From: Alistipes sp. | Lineage (GTDB): Bacteria; Bacteroidota; Bacteroidia; Bacteroidales; Rikenellaceae | Direction of reading: 5' to 3' | Assembly (NCBI GenBank): GCA_017398045.1 | Contig: JAFQHI010000009.1 | Location: 124,001 to 188,000, forward strand | DNA length: 64,000 nucleotides | Shown: positions 9,185 through 16,852 of the stretch, piece after piece | How the letters are laid out: each line of letters opens with the position of its first letter | Numbering within the stretch: position 1 is the first letter of the stretch | Notes under the pieces: generated by a model | The model's database searches: none | The model's input: the letters and a program-made list of their open reading frames with translations, nothing else | What the model was told of the DNA's origin: nothing | Made by a program: the position numbers and the translations under genes

Positions 9185-10137
9185 TACATACCATTTTTTC
9201 GGGTGGGACAAAGGGTCAGCTCAAAGCAGGTGAACAACCCATCACACAAAATCTCCAGCTCGTCGTTCACCACCTCCATCGGCTCATAGACCCCGTCGCA
9301 AAGCATCCAGACCTGCTCGGCCGACAACAGCTCCTTCAGACCCTGCATCATCTCCTCGCTCTCGAGGGCCGATTGCAGGACGATGCACGCACGGGATGCA
9401 CAACGCACCACCTCGCTACCCGTATCGCTGTCGATGCGCTCCTTTTCAACGGTGAGGCGTTTTGCCTTCACAAGGGGGAAGGTGTACTGCTCAAGCGAGC
9501 CACGCGAGGAGTGCCAGGCAACACGGCAACCACCTTCAAGGGGGTGGGTCAGGGTGTAGCCGACTACGGCCGTGGGTGAACCATCGACCACGATGCGGGT
9601 GGCATCGGGATAATCGGCAGCATCGAGGCGGAAGCGGAAGAGGCCCGTACCCGGAATGATGAACGAGGAGGTGGAGATTGTTCCATCGCGATGGGTGACA
9701 ACGAGTTGCAACGGTTGGGGCGGGCCGGAGAGGAAGGTCAGTTCATCCATCTCGTTTGCGGCCAGCAGTCGCTCGGTGGGGAGGGTGGTCAATAGGGCGG
9801 TCGGCTCCTCGTTATCCTGCGCCGGACGATAGATGATTGTGGGCGAGGTGATGCGTTCACTCGCGCTCACCGCCACGAGGGTCAGCATCAGCTGGCGGTC
9901 CGAGCCAATCTCGACGGCACTGCCCGCGAGGGGAATTTTGAACCGAACACGCCGTGCCAGGTAGGGGGCCACATCGAAGGTGACGGAGCTTTGATTGACA
10001 AATCGTTTGATGCCGATAATGCCGTGCGAAGAGAGGTGTAACTGCACCTCCATCACGGGGTCGGTAATCTCGGTGATGGTACACCACATCGGCTGCCCGG
10101 TGGGGGCATAGGAGGGGGGAAGGGATTCAAAATGCAT
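9184..10137 (-). CDS. Tail-associated phage protein, first gene of the island
   Basis: The frame is open further upstream, but those residues are hydrophobic and low in complexity, so I take the ATG at 10137 (MHFESLPPSYAPTGQPMWC), giving 317 residues. It is a beta-rich protein; the C-terminal pattern (CRVAWHSSRGSLEQYTFPLV, then KELLSAEQVWMLCDG) resembles a tail-associated protein paired with the hub-like gene in Bacteroidales prophages. It precedes that gene with a one-base stop/start overlap. The specific role is unknown. Confidence 0.5.
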   Translation of the reverse strand: MHFESLPPSYAPTGQPMWCTITEITDPVMEVQLHLSSHGIIGIKRFVNQSSVTFDVAPYLARRVRFKIPLAGSAVEIGSDRQLMLTLVAVSASERITSPTIIYRPAQDNEEPTALLTTLPTERLLAANEMDELTFLSGPPQPLQLVVTHRDGTISTSSFIIPGTGLFRFRLDAADYPDATRIVVDGSPTAVVGYTLTHPLEGGCRVAWHSSRGSLEQYTFPLVKAKRLTVEKERIDSDTGSEVVRCASRACIVLQSALESEEMMQGLKELLSAEQVWMLCDGVYEPMEVVNDELEILCDGLFTCFELTLCPTRKNGM

Positions 10138-10350
10138 AAAAAAAGGTAGAAGAGGTAAGACAAAAAAGGGGGCAAAATGAAGCAACGGGCGAAAAAAGAT
10201 GAACCCCCCGAAAAGCGCGAAAAAGATGTCGATAAAACGACGAAAAGATGTCAATAAGTTTTGATAACTCCCCGTAGAAGATTGTTTGTCAGCCGCTTAA
10301 AGATTGTTGATAATTACGGCTCGGGGGCTGTTGATTGTCGATTGACAGTG

Positions 10351-10383
10351 CAAATATACAACGGCCGATACCCCCTTGTCAAG
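10351..10383 (-). promoter_or_regulatory. Promoter of the phage-structural island
   Basis: On the minus strand, a -7 box TATATTTG (complement of 10351-10358) lies 21 bases from a -33-like CTTG (complement of 10380-10383). This is a good match to the Bacteroidota consensus and points into the island. The predicted start near 10344 would leave a leader of about 200 bases before the first gene, containing two AAAGATGTCrATAA-like repeats. Confidence 0.6.
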
Positions 10384-10780
10384 AGGTTTTTTCACTTTTT
10401 CTAAATTTTATGGAAAAAAATTCCGATTTTTGTGTACTTTTGCACTACAAACCAAATTCTGTTTCAACTTTTATGGACGATGGCTCTTGTTACACGGATA
10501 GTTGCAGCCTTGCGAATCTTCGCAAAGCCGAGCCGCTGTGGTGTTAAGCACGGGATACTTCCCCGCGCCGAGCTTTCGTATGCCTTATTGAAACTGCACG
10601 CACGTCGCCTGCTCGAGGCGATGATTCTCTCACTCGATAAAACTTGTTGGGATGCGGGAGTAAAGATTGCCCCTGTTCCCAATCCCGGCTGAAGAGGTTA
10701 GCGGCCCCACGAACGAGGGTCGCCGTCACTGGATGCGAATAAACCAAAGTACACGCAACATTACAGAGCGAACCTTTGCC
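10384..10780 (+). promoter_or_regulatory. Long corA upstream region with -7 box and hairpins
   Basis: A -7 box TACTTTTG at 10435-10442 would start a transcript with a leader of about 330 bases before corA; its -33 box is weak. The leader can form local hairpins, including TTGCGA/TCGCAA near 10512-10527 and GCACGGG/CCCGCGC near 10549-10570. A 70-codon frame from ATG 10480 to 10692 also lies here, but it has no recognisable features. The length suggests RNA-level control of the magnesium transporter, but I see no known magnesium riboswitch core. Confidence 0.4.
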
Positions 10781-11764
10781 ATGATTACCATCTACCTCAA
10801 GCAATACAACAAGATTATCCGCAACGCCGACACCCGCCTCTTCGACGAGTTGGGTTACGATGATATTCTCTGGATTGACATGATGCAACCCACCATCAAG
10901 GAGCAGCGTGCCGTGGAGAACTTCATCGAGATCAACCTCCAATCGCGCCAGCAGGTCGAGGAGATTGAGTCCACCTCGAAATACTCCGAGAACGAGAACG
11001 CCATTATCTCGAACTCGAACTTCTTCATCCCCACGGGCGATTCGTTCCTCGTCGAACCGATGTCGTTCATCATCTCGAACGAGGGCGTGCTGGTCTCGGT
11101 GCGTAACACCGAGTCGCGAACCTTCCGCGAGACGGAGAAGCGTTTGCAGATGAACTACCGCAACTATTCGACGGGCTACCACCTCTTCATCTCGCTGCTG
11201 GAGGTGCGCATCGACTTCGATGCCGACCTCGTGGAGCTGGTCGCCAAGCAGGTGGCCACCCTCTCGAAGGATATTACGTCGGAGGACTCGATTGATAAGG
11301 AGATTCTGCACCGCATCAGTGCCTTGCAGGAGAGTACGATGTCGCTGCGCGAGAACATCTTCGACCGCCAGCGTGTCCTCTCGGGCATCTTGCGCTCGGA
11401 GCGATTCCCCCACGATATTTATCCGCGTCTGCAACTGATGATTAAGGACGTGAACTCGCTTATCAGCCATGCCGACTTCTCGACCCAGCGTCTGGACTAC
11501 ATCCAGGATGCCGCCCTCGGTCTTATCAACATCGAGCAGAACGAAATCGTCAAAATCTTCTCGGTGGTAACCGTGATTTTCATGCCTGCGACGCTCATCG
11601 CCTCTATGTATGGTATGAACTTCAAGGTAATGCCCGAGCTGGACTGGCAACTGACCCTCTCAAACGGTTGGACCCTGCCCCTGGGTTACATCTTTGCCGT
11701 CTGCCTGATGCTGCTCTGTTCGGGTCTTACGATATGGTATTTCAAATACAAGAAATGGTTGTAA
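10781..11764 (+). CDS. corA: CorA-type magnesium/cobalt transporter
   Basis: The start at 10781 (MITIYLKQYNKII) fits the family; residues upstream in the same frame do not. The 327-residue protein has the soluble funnel domain, the long stalk helix, and two C-terminal membrane segments. The first membrane segment ends in the signature YGMN (Gly278-Met279-Asn280), which forms the selectivity filter of the pentameric channel. The tail IWYFKYKKWL is the usual basic end. It acts in the inner membrane in Mg2+ uptake. A strong terminator follows immediately. Confidence 0.95.
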   Translation: MITIYLKQYNKIIRNADTRLFDELGYDDILWIDMMQPTIKEQRAVENFIEINLQSRQQVEEIESTSKYSENENAIISNSNFFIPTGDSFLVEPMSFIISNEGVLVSVRNTESRTFRETEKRLQMNYRNYSTGYHLFISLLEVRIDFDADLVELVAKQVATLSKDITSEDSIDKEILHRISALQESTMSLRENIFDRQRVLSGILRSERFPHDIYPRLQLMIKDVNSLISHADFSTQRLDYIQDAALGLINIEQNEIVKIFSVVTVIFMPATLIASMYGMNFKVMPELDWQLTLSNGWTLPLGYIFAVCLMLLCSGLTIWYFKYKKWL

Positions 11765-11772
11765 CAAATACC

Positions 11773-11803
11773 AAAAAAGCCGCTCGTTTGAGCGGCTTTT
11801 ATT
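11773..11803 (+). terminator. Intrinsic terminator after corA
   Basis: GCCGCTC-GTTT-GAGCGGC stem followed by TTTTATTG, with an A6 run before it, so it may also serve the converging minus-strand gene. Confidence 0.9.
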
Positions 11804-11828
11804 GTATCATCAACAACTCCTTTTCGGG

Positions 11829-12527
11829 TTAATTCATCGAGGCCGTTTCGGCCGATTTCGTACGGACGACAATCGCGCCATTACCACCTCTTACGCCATA
11901 CATCGCAGCATCCTTCATCACAATCACATAGGCCACCTGATTGAGGTGGATATGGTCGATGGATTTCACCTCAACCTCATCAACGATGTAGAGCGGTGCG
12001 CTGTTTTCGTGATAGGCGGCACCGCGAATCGACACCTGATAGGTTCCCGTTTCAAAATCCTCCGTCACGGTCAGACCCGGTATCATGCCCGAAAGAGCCG
12101 ACAAGATATCCGTACAACCGGTGGCCAGCAGCTCGGCACCCGTGATGCGGCTGTTGTAGCCCACATACTCGCGCTGGCCGACATAGCCCATGCCGTAGTC
12201 GAGCAGCGACTGCGACTCCTCACTCTCGAATTTATCGACATCGTAGATGCGAATCTTCATGCTGCGCTTGCCATTGACGGGAATCAGGTAATCCTGCTTC
12301 TCGTAGCGGATGTGGAGCGTATCGTTAGGCTGCACATTCGTCAAGCCGAAACGCCCCTTGCGGTCGGTTTGCGCATATTTATCGGGATTTGAAACATAGA
12401 TGCGGACGTTACGAGCCGGCTTGCCATCGTGGCCGAGCAACAATCCGTTGAAGGGGACCGGTTCGTTTTGTGCCGAGGCCGACAAGGCAACCAACAGCAG
12501 TGAGAATAGGCTAAAAATTGTCTTCAT
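11829..12527 (-). CDS. Secreted protein with carboxypeptidase-like and TonB plug domains, no barrel
   Basis: Starting at 12527 (MKTIFSLFSLLLVALSASAQ, a clear signal peptide) the protein has 232 residues. Residues about 22-105 look like the CarboxypepD_reg-like beta domain found at the N-terminus of SusC proteins (GHDGKPARNVRIYV). Residues about 130-230 are a TonB receptor plug, ending in the hallmark AAMYGVRGGNGAIVVRTK. It then stops where a SusC protein would begin its 22-strand barrel. I see no frameshifted barrel remnant downstream, where corA converges on it. It may be a free-standing plug module or an old truncation. Confidence 0.75.
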   Translation of the reverse strand: MKTIFSLFSLLLVALSASAQNEPVPFNGLLLGHDGKPARNVRIYVSNPDKYAQTDRKGRFGLTNVQPNDTLHIRYEKQDYLIPVNGKRSMKIRIYDVDKFESEESQSLLDYGMGYVGQREYVGYNSRITGAELLATGCTDILSALSGMIPGLTVTEDFETGTYQVSIRGAAYHENSAPLYIVDEVEVKSIDHIHLNQVAYVIVMKDAAMYGVRGGNGAIVVRTKSAETASMN

Positions 12528-12713
12528 AGTGTAAGGATTTGGTGCGAAATTACAAATTATAAACGAAAAATCAAACAAAAGATTGTATTCCGACGGTTCA
12601 AAAGAGCCGAATACTCGTTCGTAGCACACACGCGCAGGCACACATTATGGCCCGCACGCACCCGCACGCGCAAGATTTCTCGCTTTTCATGCTGACTTAT
12701 CGCCAAAAAACGC

Positions 12714-12721
12714 TATCTTTG
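12714..12721 (+). promoter_or_regulatory. -7 promoter box of the flippase-to-DUF4296 operon
   Basis: TATCTTTG lies 19 bases before the flippase ATG; the -33 region is only weakly T-rich. The short leader agrees with the chosen start. It is the only clear promoter box I see for the co-directional genes up to 22.5 kb. Confidence 0.6.
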
Positions 12722-12740
12722 CAAGATAGATTGGGGTATT

Positions 12741-14213
12741 ATGCTCGAAAAATTGGCCAAACAGACCGCCATCTATGGCGTCAGCACGATTCTCGTGCGA
12801 TTCCTGAGCTACCTGCTCACGCCCTTTTACACGCGCGTATTCGGGCAGGAGGCTTACGGCATCGTCACGGATGTCTATGCGCTGATTCCGTTGGCATTGA
12901 CGCTCCTGACCATGGGTATGGAGTCGAGCTACTTCCGCTTTGCGGCCAAGGCCGAGGCGGAGGGAGGCGATGTGGTGCAGGCCAAACGAAAGCTCTTTGC
13001 CACGACGTGGGGTATCACCACGTTGGCGGCCCTCGCCTTTGTCTGCCTGGTCGCCCTTTTGCGCGACACGTTGGCCGGCTGGATGGGCGAAAGCTACCTG
13101 CTGCACCCCGAATACCTGCTGTGGGTTGCGCTGATTATCTTCATTGATGTCTCGTCGGCCATCCCCTTCGCTCGCCTTCGGGAGGAGCGACGCTCGATGA
13201 CCTTCGTGGGGCTGAAACTGTTGGGCGTGGTGGTCAATGTGGCGTTGGCCTTCCTCTTCGGTGCGCTGGGACTCTTTGCCACCGACTTCGGTGTAGGCTG
13301 GGTCTTCGTGGCCAACCTCGCTGCCAGCCTCATCAGCTACCTGCTGTTGATGGGCAAGGTGGGGCTGCATGGTAGTTTCGACGGGGCGTTGTTGAAACGC
13401 ATTTTGGTCTATTCGCTCCCGCTGTTGGTGGGTGGACTGGCCGGCACGGCCAACGAGTTCCTCGACCGCCAACTGATTAAGTACCTCGTGCCGGAGGGAG
13501 CCATGGCCGAGCTGGGCATCTACGGAGCCATCACCAAGATTGCCGTCGTGATGATGCTCTTCTACCAGATGTACCGCCTGGCGGCCGAGCCGTTCTTCCT
13601 CTCGAACTTCAAGAAGGAGGAGTTCAAGGAGATGAATGCCGCCGCGCTGAAGTACTACATGATGGCCTCGATGGTGATATTCCTCGGCATTGCCCTCTTC
13701 CGCGACCTCTTCGCGCTCATCGTGGGGCGCGATTTCCGCGAGGGAATCCACATCCTGCCCGTGGTGCTGATGAGCAACGTGCTGGCAGGCGTATGGCTCA
13801 ACCTCTCGTTCTGGTACAAACGCGAGGAGCGCACCTCGCTGGCCATCGTGGTGACGGGAGCCGGCTTGTTGGTCACCCTCCCCGCAGGCTTCCTCCTGAT
13901 TCCCGCCTTGGGGTACTACGGAGCGGCCTGGATGCGTTTGATGAGTGAGCTGACGATGGTGTTGGTGAGCCTTCTCATCACCCGTCGCTACTACCCTACC
14001 CCCTACCCGTGGGGGCGCATTTTGGAGTATGTTGCGGTAGCTCTGCTGCTCTTTGTGGGAGCCGAGTATGCAGCCGACTCGTTCGGTGGCGAATGTCGCG
14101 TGGCGGTCTATGGCATCAACCTCCTCCTGTTCGGAGGTTACCTGTGCTACCTCATTAAGCGCGAAAAGATTGACTTAAAGGCGATGGCTCGTGCCATCGT
14201 AAAACGAAAATAG
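12741..14213 (+). CDS. Polysaccharide flippase (Wzx/MATE-like)
   Basis: This 490-residue protein is almost entirely hydrophobic, with about 14 predicted membrane segments and the N-terminal pattern of oligosaccharide flippases (KQTAIYGVSTILVRFLSYLL, then PFYTRVFGQEAYGIV). This family moves lipid-linked saccharides across the inner membrane. No glycosyltransferases lie nearby; the next gene, holB, is 7 bases downstream. The partner glycan pathway cannot be read from context. Confidence 0.85.
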   Translation: MLEKLAKQTAIYGVSTILVRFLSYLLTPFYTRVFGQEAYGIVTDVYALIPLALTLLTMGMESSYFRFAAKAEAEGGDVVQAKRKLFATTWGITTLAALAFVCLVALLRDTLAGWMGESYLLHPEYLLWVALIIFIDVSSAIPFARLREERRSMTFVGLKLLGVVVNVALAFLFGALGLFATDFGVGWVFVANLAASLISYLLLMGKVGLHGSFDGALLKRILVYSLPLLVGGLAGTANEFLDRQLIKYLVPEGAMAELGIYGAITKIAVVMMLFYQMYRLAAEPFFLSNFKKEEFKEMNAAALKYYMMASMVIFLGIALFRDLFALIVGRDFREGIHILPVVLMSNVLAGVWLNLSFWYKREERTSLAIVVTGAGLLVTLPAGFLLIPALGYYGAAWMRLMSELTMVLVSLLITRRYYPTPYPWGRILEYVAVALLLFVGAEYAADSFGGECRVAVYGINLLLFGGYLCYLIKREKIDLKAMARAIVKRK

Positions 14214-14220
14214 AGAAACG

Positions 14221-15366
14221 ATGCAGTTTAAGGATATTATCGGACAAGAGGAGTTGAAACGTCACCTGATTCGCTCGGTGGACCAGGGGCGCGTGAGCCA
14301 TGCCCAGCTCTTTACGGGGGCGGCCGGCCAAGGGTCGTTGGCACTGGCTGTGGCCTACTTCCAATACCTCTGCTGCCGCCACCGCCACGATGGCGACTCG
14401 TGTGGCGAGTGTCCCGACTGCCGCCAGATAGCCGCGTTGGCCCACCCCGACCTGCACCTGGTCTTTCCGGTCAATAAGCAGGGTAAGAAGTCGGGCGAGA
14501 AGATGCTTTCGGACGAGTTCCTACCCCTGTTCCGTGCGCTGTTTGAGGAGCGCGGAGGCTATTTCGCACCGCGCGAATGGTACGAACGACTCGATTTGGG
14601 CAAGACCCTCAAGGGGATGATTTCGGCAGCCGAGGCGGACGAGATGATTCGTAAACTCTCGTTCAAGAGTTTCGAGGCCGACTACAAGGCGATGCTGATT
14701 TGGTTGCCCGAGACGATGAACGAGGAGGCGGCCAACAAGATTCTCAAGATTCTGGAGGAGCCATGGGAGAAGACCCTCTTTCTGCTCGTCACGGAACAAC
14801 CCACGCGCCTGCTGCCGACGATTCTCTCGCGCACGCAGGAGGTCACCGTCGGGCGCATCGAAAAGGAGGTGCTGGCCCGCATTGCCACCACCGAGGGGGT
14901 AAGCGACCCCTTGCAGGCCCGCAACATGGCCCGCCTTTCGGATGGCGATTTATTGGAGCTGCGCCACCTCTTAACGGGCGAGAGCGACCAGCAACGCAAA
15001 GAGAATTTCGACCTCTTCTGCGCGCTCATGCGCTTAAGCTACAACGATAAGCACCTCGAGCTTATCACCTGGGCCGAGGAGGTTGCGCAGCTGCCTCGCG
15101 AGCAACAGCGCAGCTTTCTGCGCGATGCGGCACGCCTCTTGCGCGAGAGTTTCATGCTCCATGCCGGCATGAGCGATATCTCCTATCTCTGGGGTGAGGA
15201 GCTTCAGTTCTGCTCGAAATTTGCCCCCTTCGTAGGGGTCGAAAACATCGAACCGATAGTCGCCCAGATTGAGACGGCACAAGCCCAAATCAACCAAAAC
15301 GGCAACTCAACGATTGTATTTACCCATTTTGCGTTGGCTGTAAGCAAAATGATTAAACATTTATAA
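14221..15366 (+). CDS. holB: DNA polymerase III subunit delta'
   Basis: The 381-residue protein begins MQFKDIIGQEELKRHL and has the AAA+ clamp-loader fold. A degenerate P-loop (FTGAAGQGSLALA, lacking the usual GKT) is typical of the non-ATPase delta' subunit. Four cysteines (CCRHRHDGDSCGECPDC region, about residues 44-61) form the zinc module. The segment NEEAANKILKILEEP is characteristic. It works in the clamp loader that places the sliding clamp on DNA. Confidence 0.9.
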   Translation: MQFKDIIGQEELKRHLIRSVDQGRVSHAQLFTGAAGQGSLALAVAYFQYLCCRHRHDGDSCGECPDCRQIAALAHPDLHLVFPVNKQGKKSGEKMLSDEFLPLFRALFEERGGYFAPREWYERLDLGKTLKGMISAAEADEMIRKLSFKSFEADYKAMLIWLPETMNEEAANKILKILEEPWEKTLFLLVTEQPTRLLPTILSRTQEVTVGRIEKEVLARIATTEGVSDPLQARNMARLSDGDLLELRHLLTGESDQQRKENFDLFCALMRLSYNDKHLELITWAEEVAQLPREQQRSFLRDAARLLRESFMLHAGMSDISYLWGEELQFCSKFAPFVGVENIEPIVAQIETAQAQINQNGNSTIVFTHFALAVSKMIKHL

Positions 15367-15382
15367 TGAAACACGAAACGAC

Positions 15383-15892
15383 ATGGCACGTGTAGCACTT
15401 CTTTTGGGAGGAAACGAGGGTGACATGAAGCGCACCCTGCAAACGGCCCAGCGACTCATCAACGAGCGCGTGGGTGCCGTGATGCGTTGTTCGCATCGTT
15501 ATCAGAGTGAGGCGTGGGGCTTCAACGCCACGCTGCCCTTCACGAACCAGGCACTCGAAATATCAACCGACCTCCGCCCGCTCGAGGTTTTGGATGCCAT
15601 ACAGCAGATTGAGAACGAGCTGGGACGCAACCGCGCAGCCGAGCAGATTGAGAAGGCTGCCACGGGGGCGCGCTACGCTTCGCGTCCGATTGATATCGAC
15701 ATCATCTTCTACGGCTCGGAGATTATCGACGAAGAGCGACTTCGGATTCCCCATCCGCTCCTGGCCGAGCGACAGTTCGCGCTCCAACCTTTGGCCGAGA
15801 TTATGCGCTCGTTCCCCCATCCGGTGACGGGCAAGAGCGTAGGCGAGATGCTGGATGCACTGCGCACGGAGGAGGTCACCACTGAACCATAA
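15383..15892 (+). CDS. folK: 2-amino-4-hydroxy-6-hydroxymethyldihydropteridine pyrophosphokinase
   Basis: The 169-residue product has the HPPK signatures: LLLGGNEGD at the N-terminus, YQSEAWGF, NQALEISTDLRPLEVL, and RPIDIDIIFYG with the metal-binding Asp pair, then RLRIPHPLLAERQFALQPLAEI. It transfers pyrophosphate from ATP to 6-hydroxymethyl-7,8-dihydropterin in folate synthesis. It lies 16 bases after holB and 4 bases before the following lipoprotein gene, consistent with one transcript. Confidence 0.95.
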   Translation: MARVALLLGGNEGDMKRTLQTAQRLINERVGAVMRCSHRYQSEAWGFNATLPFTNQALEISTDLRPLEVLDAIQQIENELGRNRAAEQIEKAATGARYASRPIDIDIIFYGSEIIDEERLRIPHPLLAERQFALQPLAEIMRSFPHPVTGKSVGEMLDALRTEEVTTEP

Positions 15893-15896
15893 CACC

Positions 15897-16850
15897 ATGA
15901 AAAGAGTCCTATTCACCCTTTTGACAGCCTTGCTGCTGACCGGTTGTTTTAAGGATGTAGCCGAGAACACGGCCTACATCCTCAAGCCCCTTGTGCAACG
16001 CACCTCGGGCGGATTAAACGAGCCTTTGCCGGGCGTGCTGGTCTTCGCCTTCGAGGCCGACACCACCGAGTGGACCGTGGCCAGCTACGAGGAGGCTCTG
16101 CAAGGCATCATCACCTCGAAGAGCAATCCGCAGGAGAAAAACTCGACCCCCATCACCGAGGCCTTCCCTTACGAGGTGGAGGGGATGACCGACCGCCTGG
16201 AGATGACCCTTCCGCCGCGCGAGGTGATGTTGTTGGCCATCGACACCGAGAACCGCCTCTACGCCTACACCAATATCGAATTGAAGGAGAACATCGGCTC
16301 GCTCTACGTGACGCTGATTTTCAAGACCTGGAAAGAGGGGGCCTCGTGGACCGAGGGGTGGTCCTTCTACAACTCCTTCTACAGCCCCGCCAAGGAGATT
16401 GAGAGCTTCGTGAAGGTGGCCGCACAGTTGGCCGAAGGGGCTGCCGAGGAGGTGATTCCGAATGTCAAGGTGATGGCCTTTGCCGCCGACACCACCGAGT
16501 GGCGTATCGCCTCCTACGACGATGCCGTGGGCGGTATGCTGACCTCGAAGCAGGATGAGCAGATTACCCGCTCGAACCCCGAGTACAACGGCTACGAAAC
16601 GAACGAAAAGGGAACCTTCCGCCTCAAGGTGGGGGCTTCGCCCCTGATGGTGGTGGTCGTGGACCGCACCCACCGTATGTACGCCTACTCGAAGCAGACG
16701 GTTGACCTCGAAAGCGACCTTTCGCCCACCTTCTCCGTCCTGTTCCGCCCCTGGCTCACGGCCTGGATTTCGGAAGAGAACGGCTGGCGCGTGGTCAACC
16801 CCGAATATGAACCAGAAACCGAGGAGCAGACTCCTACCGAAACCGAATAA
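15897..16850 (+). CDS. Lipoprotein with an internal tandem duplication
   Basis: The start at 15897 gives a lipoprotein signal (MKRVLFTLLTALLLTGCFKD, lipobox Cys17) and 317 residues. The mature protein is two similar units: residues about 44-165 (VLVFAFEADTTEWTVASYEE) and about 188-303 (VKVMAFAADTTEWRIASYDD). Both continue with a LLAID/VVVVD strand and a Tyr-Ala-Tyr motif (RLYAYTN, RMYAYSK), then close on a Trp-rich segment. I do not recognise the family. It precedes another lipoprotein and an outer-membrane barrel, so a cell-envelope role is likely. Confidence 0.75.
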   Translation: MKRVLFTLLTALLLTGCFKDVAENTAYILKPLVQRTSGGLNEPLPGVLVFAFEADTTEWTVASYEEALQGIITSKSNPQEKNSTPITEAFPYEVEGMTDRLEMTLPPREVMLLAIDTENRLYAYTNIELKENIGSLYVTLIFKTWKEGASWTEGWSFYNSFYSPAKEIESFVKVAAQLAEGAAEEVIPNVKVMAFAADTTEWRIASYDDAVGGMLTSKQDEQITRSNPEYNGYETNEKGTFRLKVGASPLMVVVVDRTHRMYAYSKQTVDLESDLSPTFSVLFRPWLTAWISEENGWRVVNPEYEPETEEQTPTETE

Positions 16851-16852
16851 CG

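Noticed and set aside
10480-10692. 70-codon protein gene in the corA leader
   Set aside because: Frame is open and has plausible codons, but no motif, no start signal and no coupling to corA; kept only as a possibility in the leader entry.
10443-10780. M-box magnesium or cobalamin riboswitch upstream of corA
   Set aside because: Conserved core segments of either class are not found; only generic hairpins are visible.
12647-13147. 166-codon frame overlapping the flippase start
   Set aside because: Arg/His/Gly-rich out-of-frame shadow of the flippase gene; begins upstream of the promoter box.
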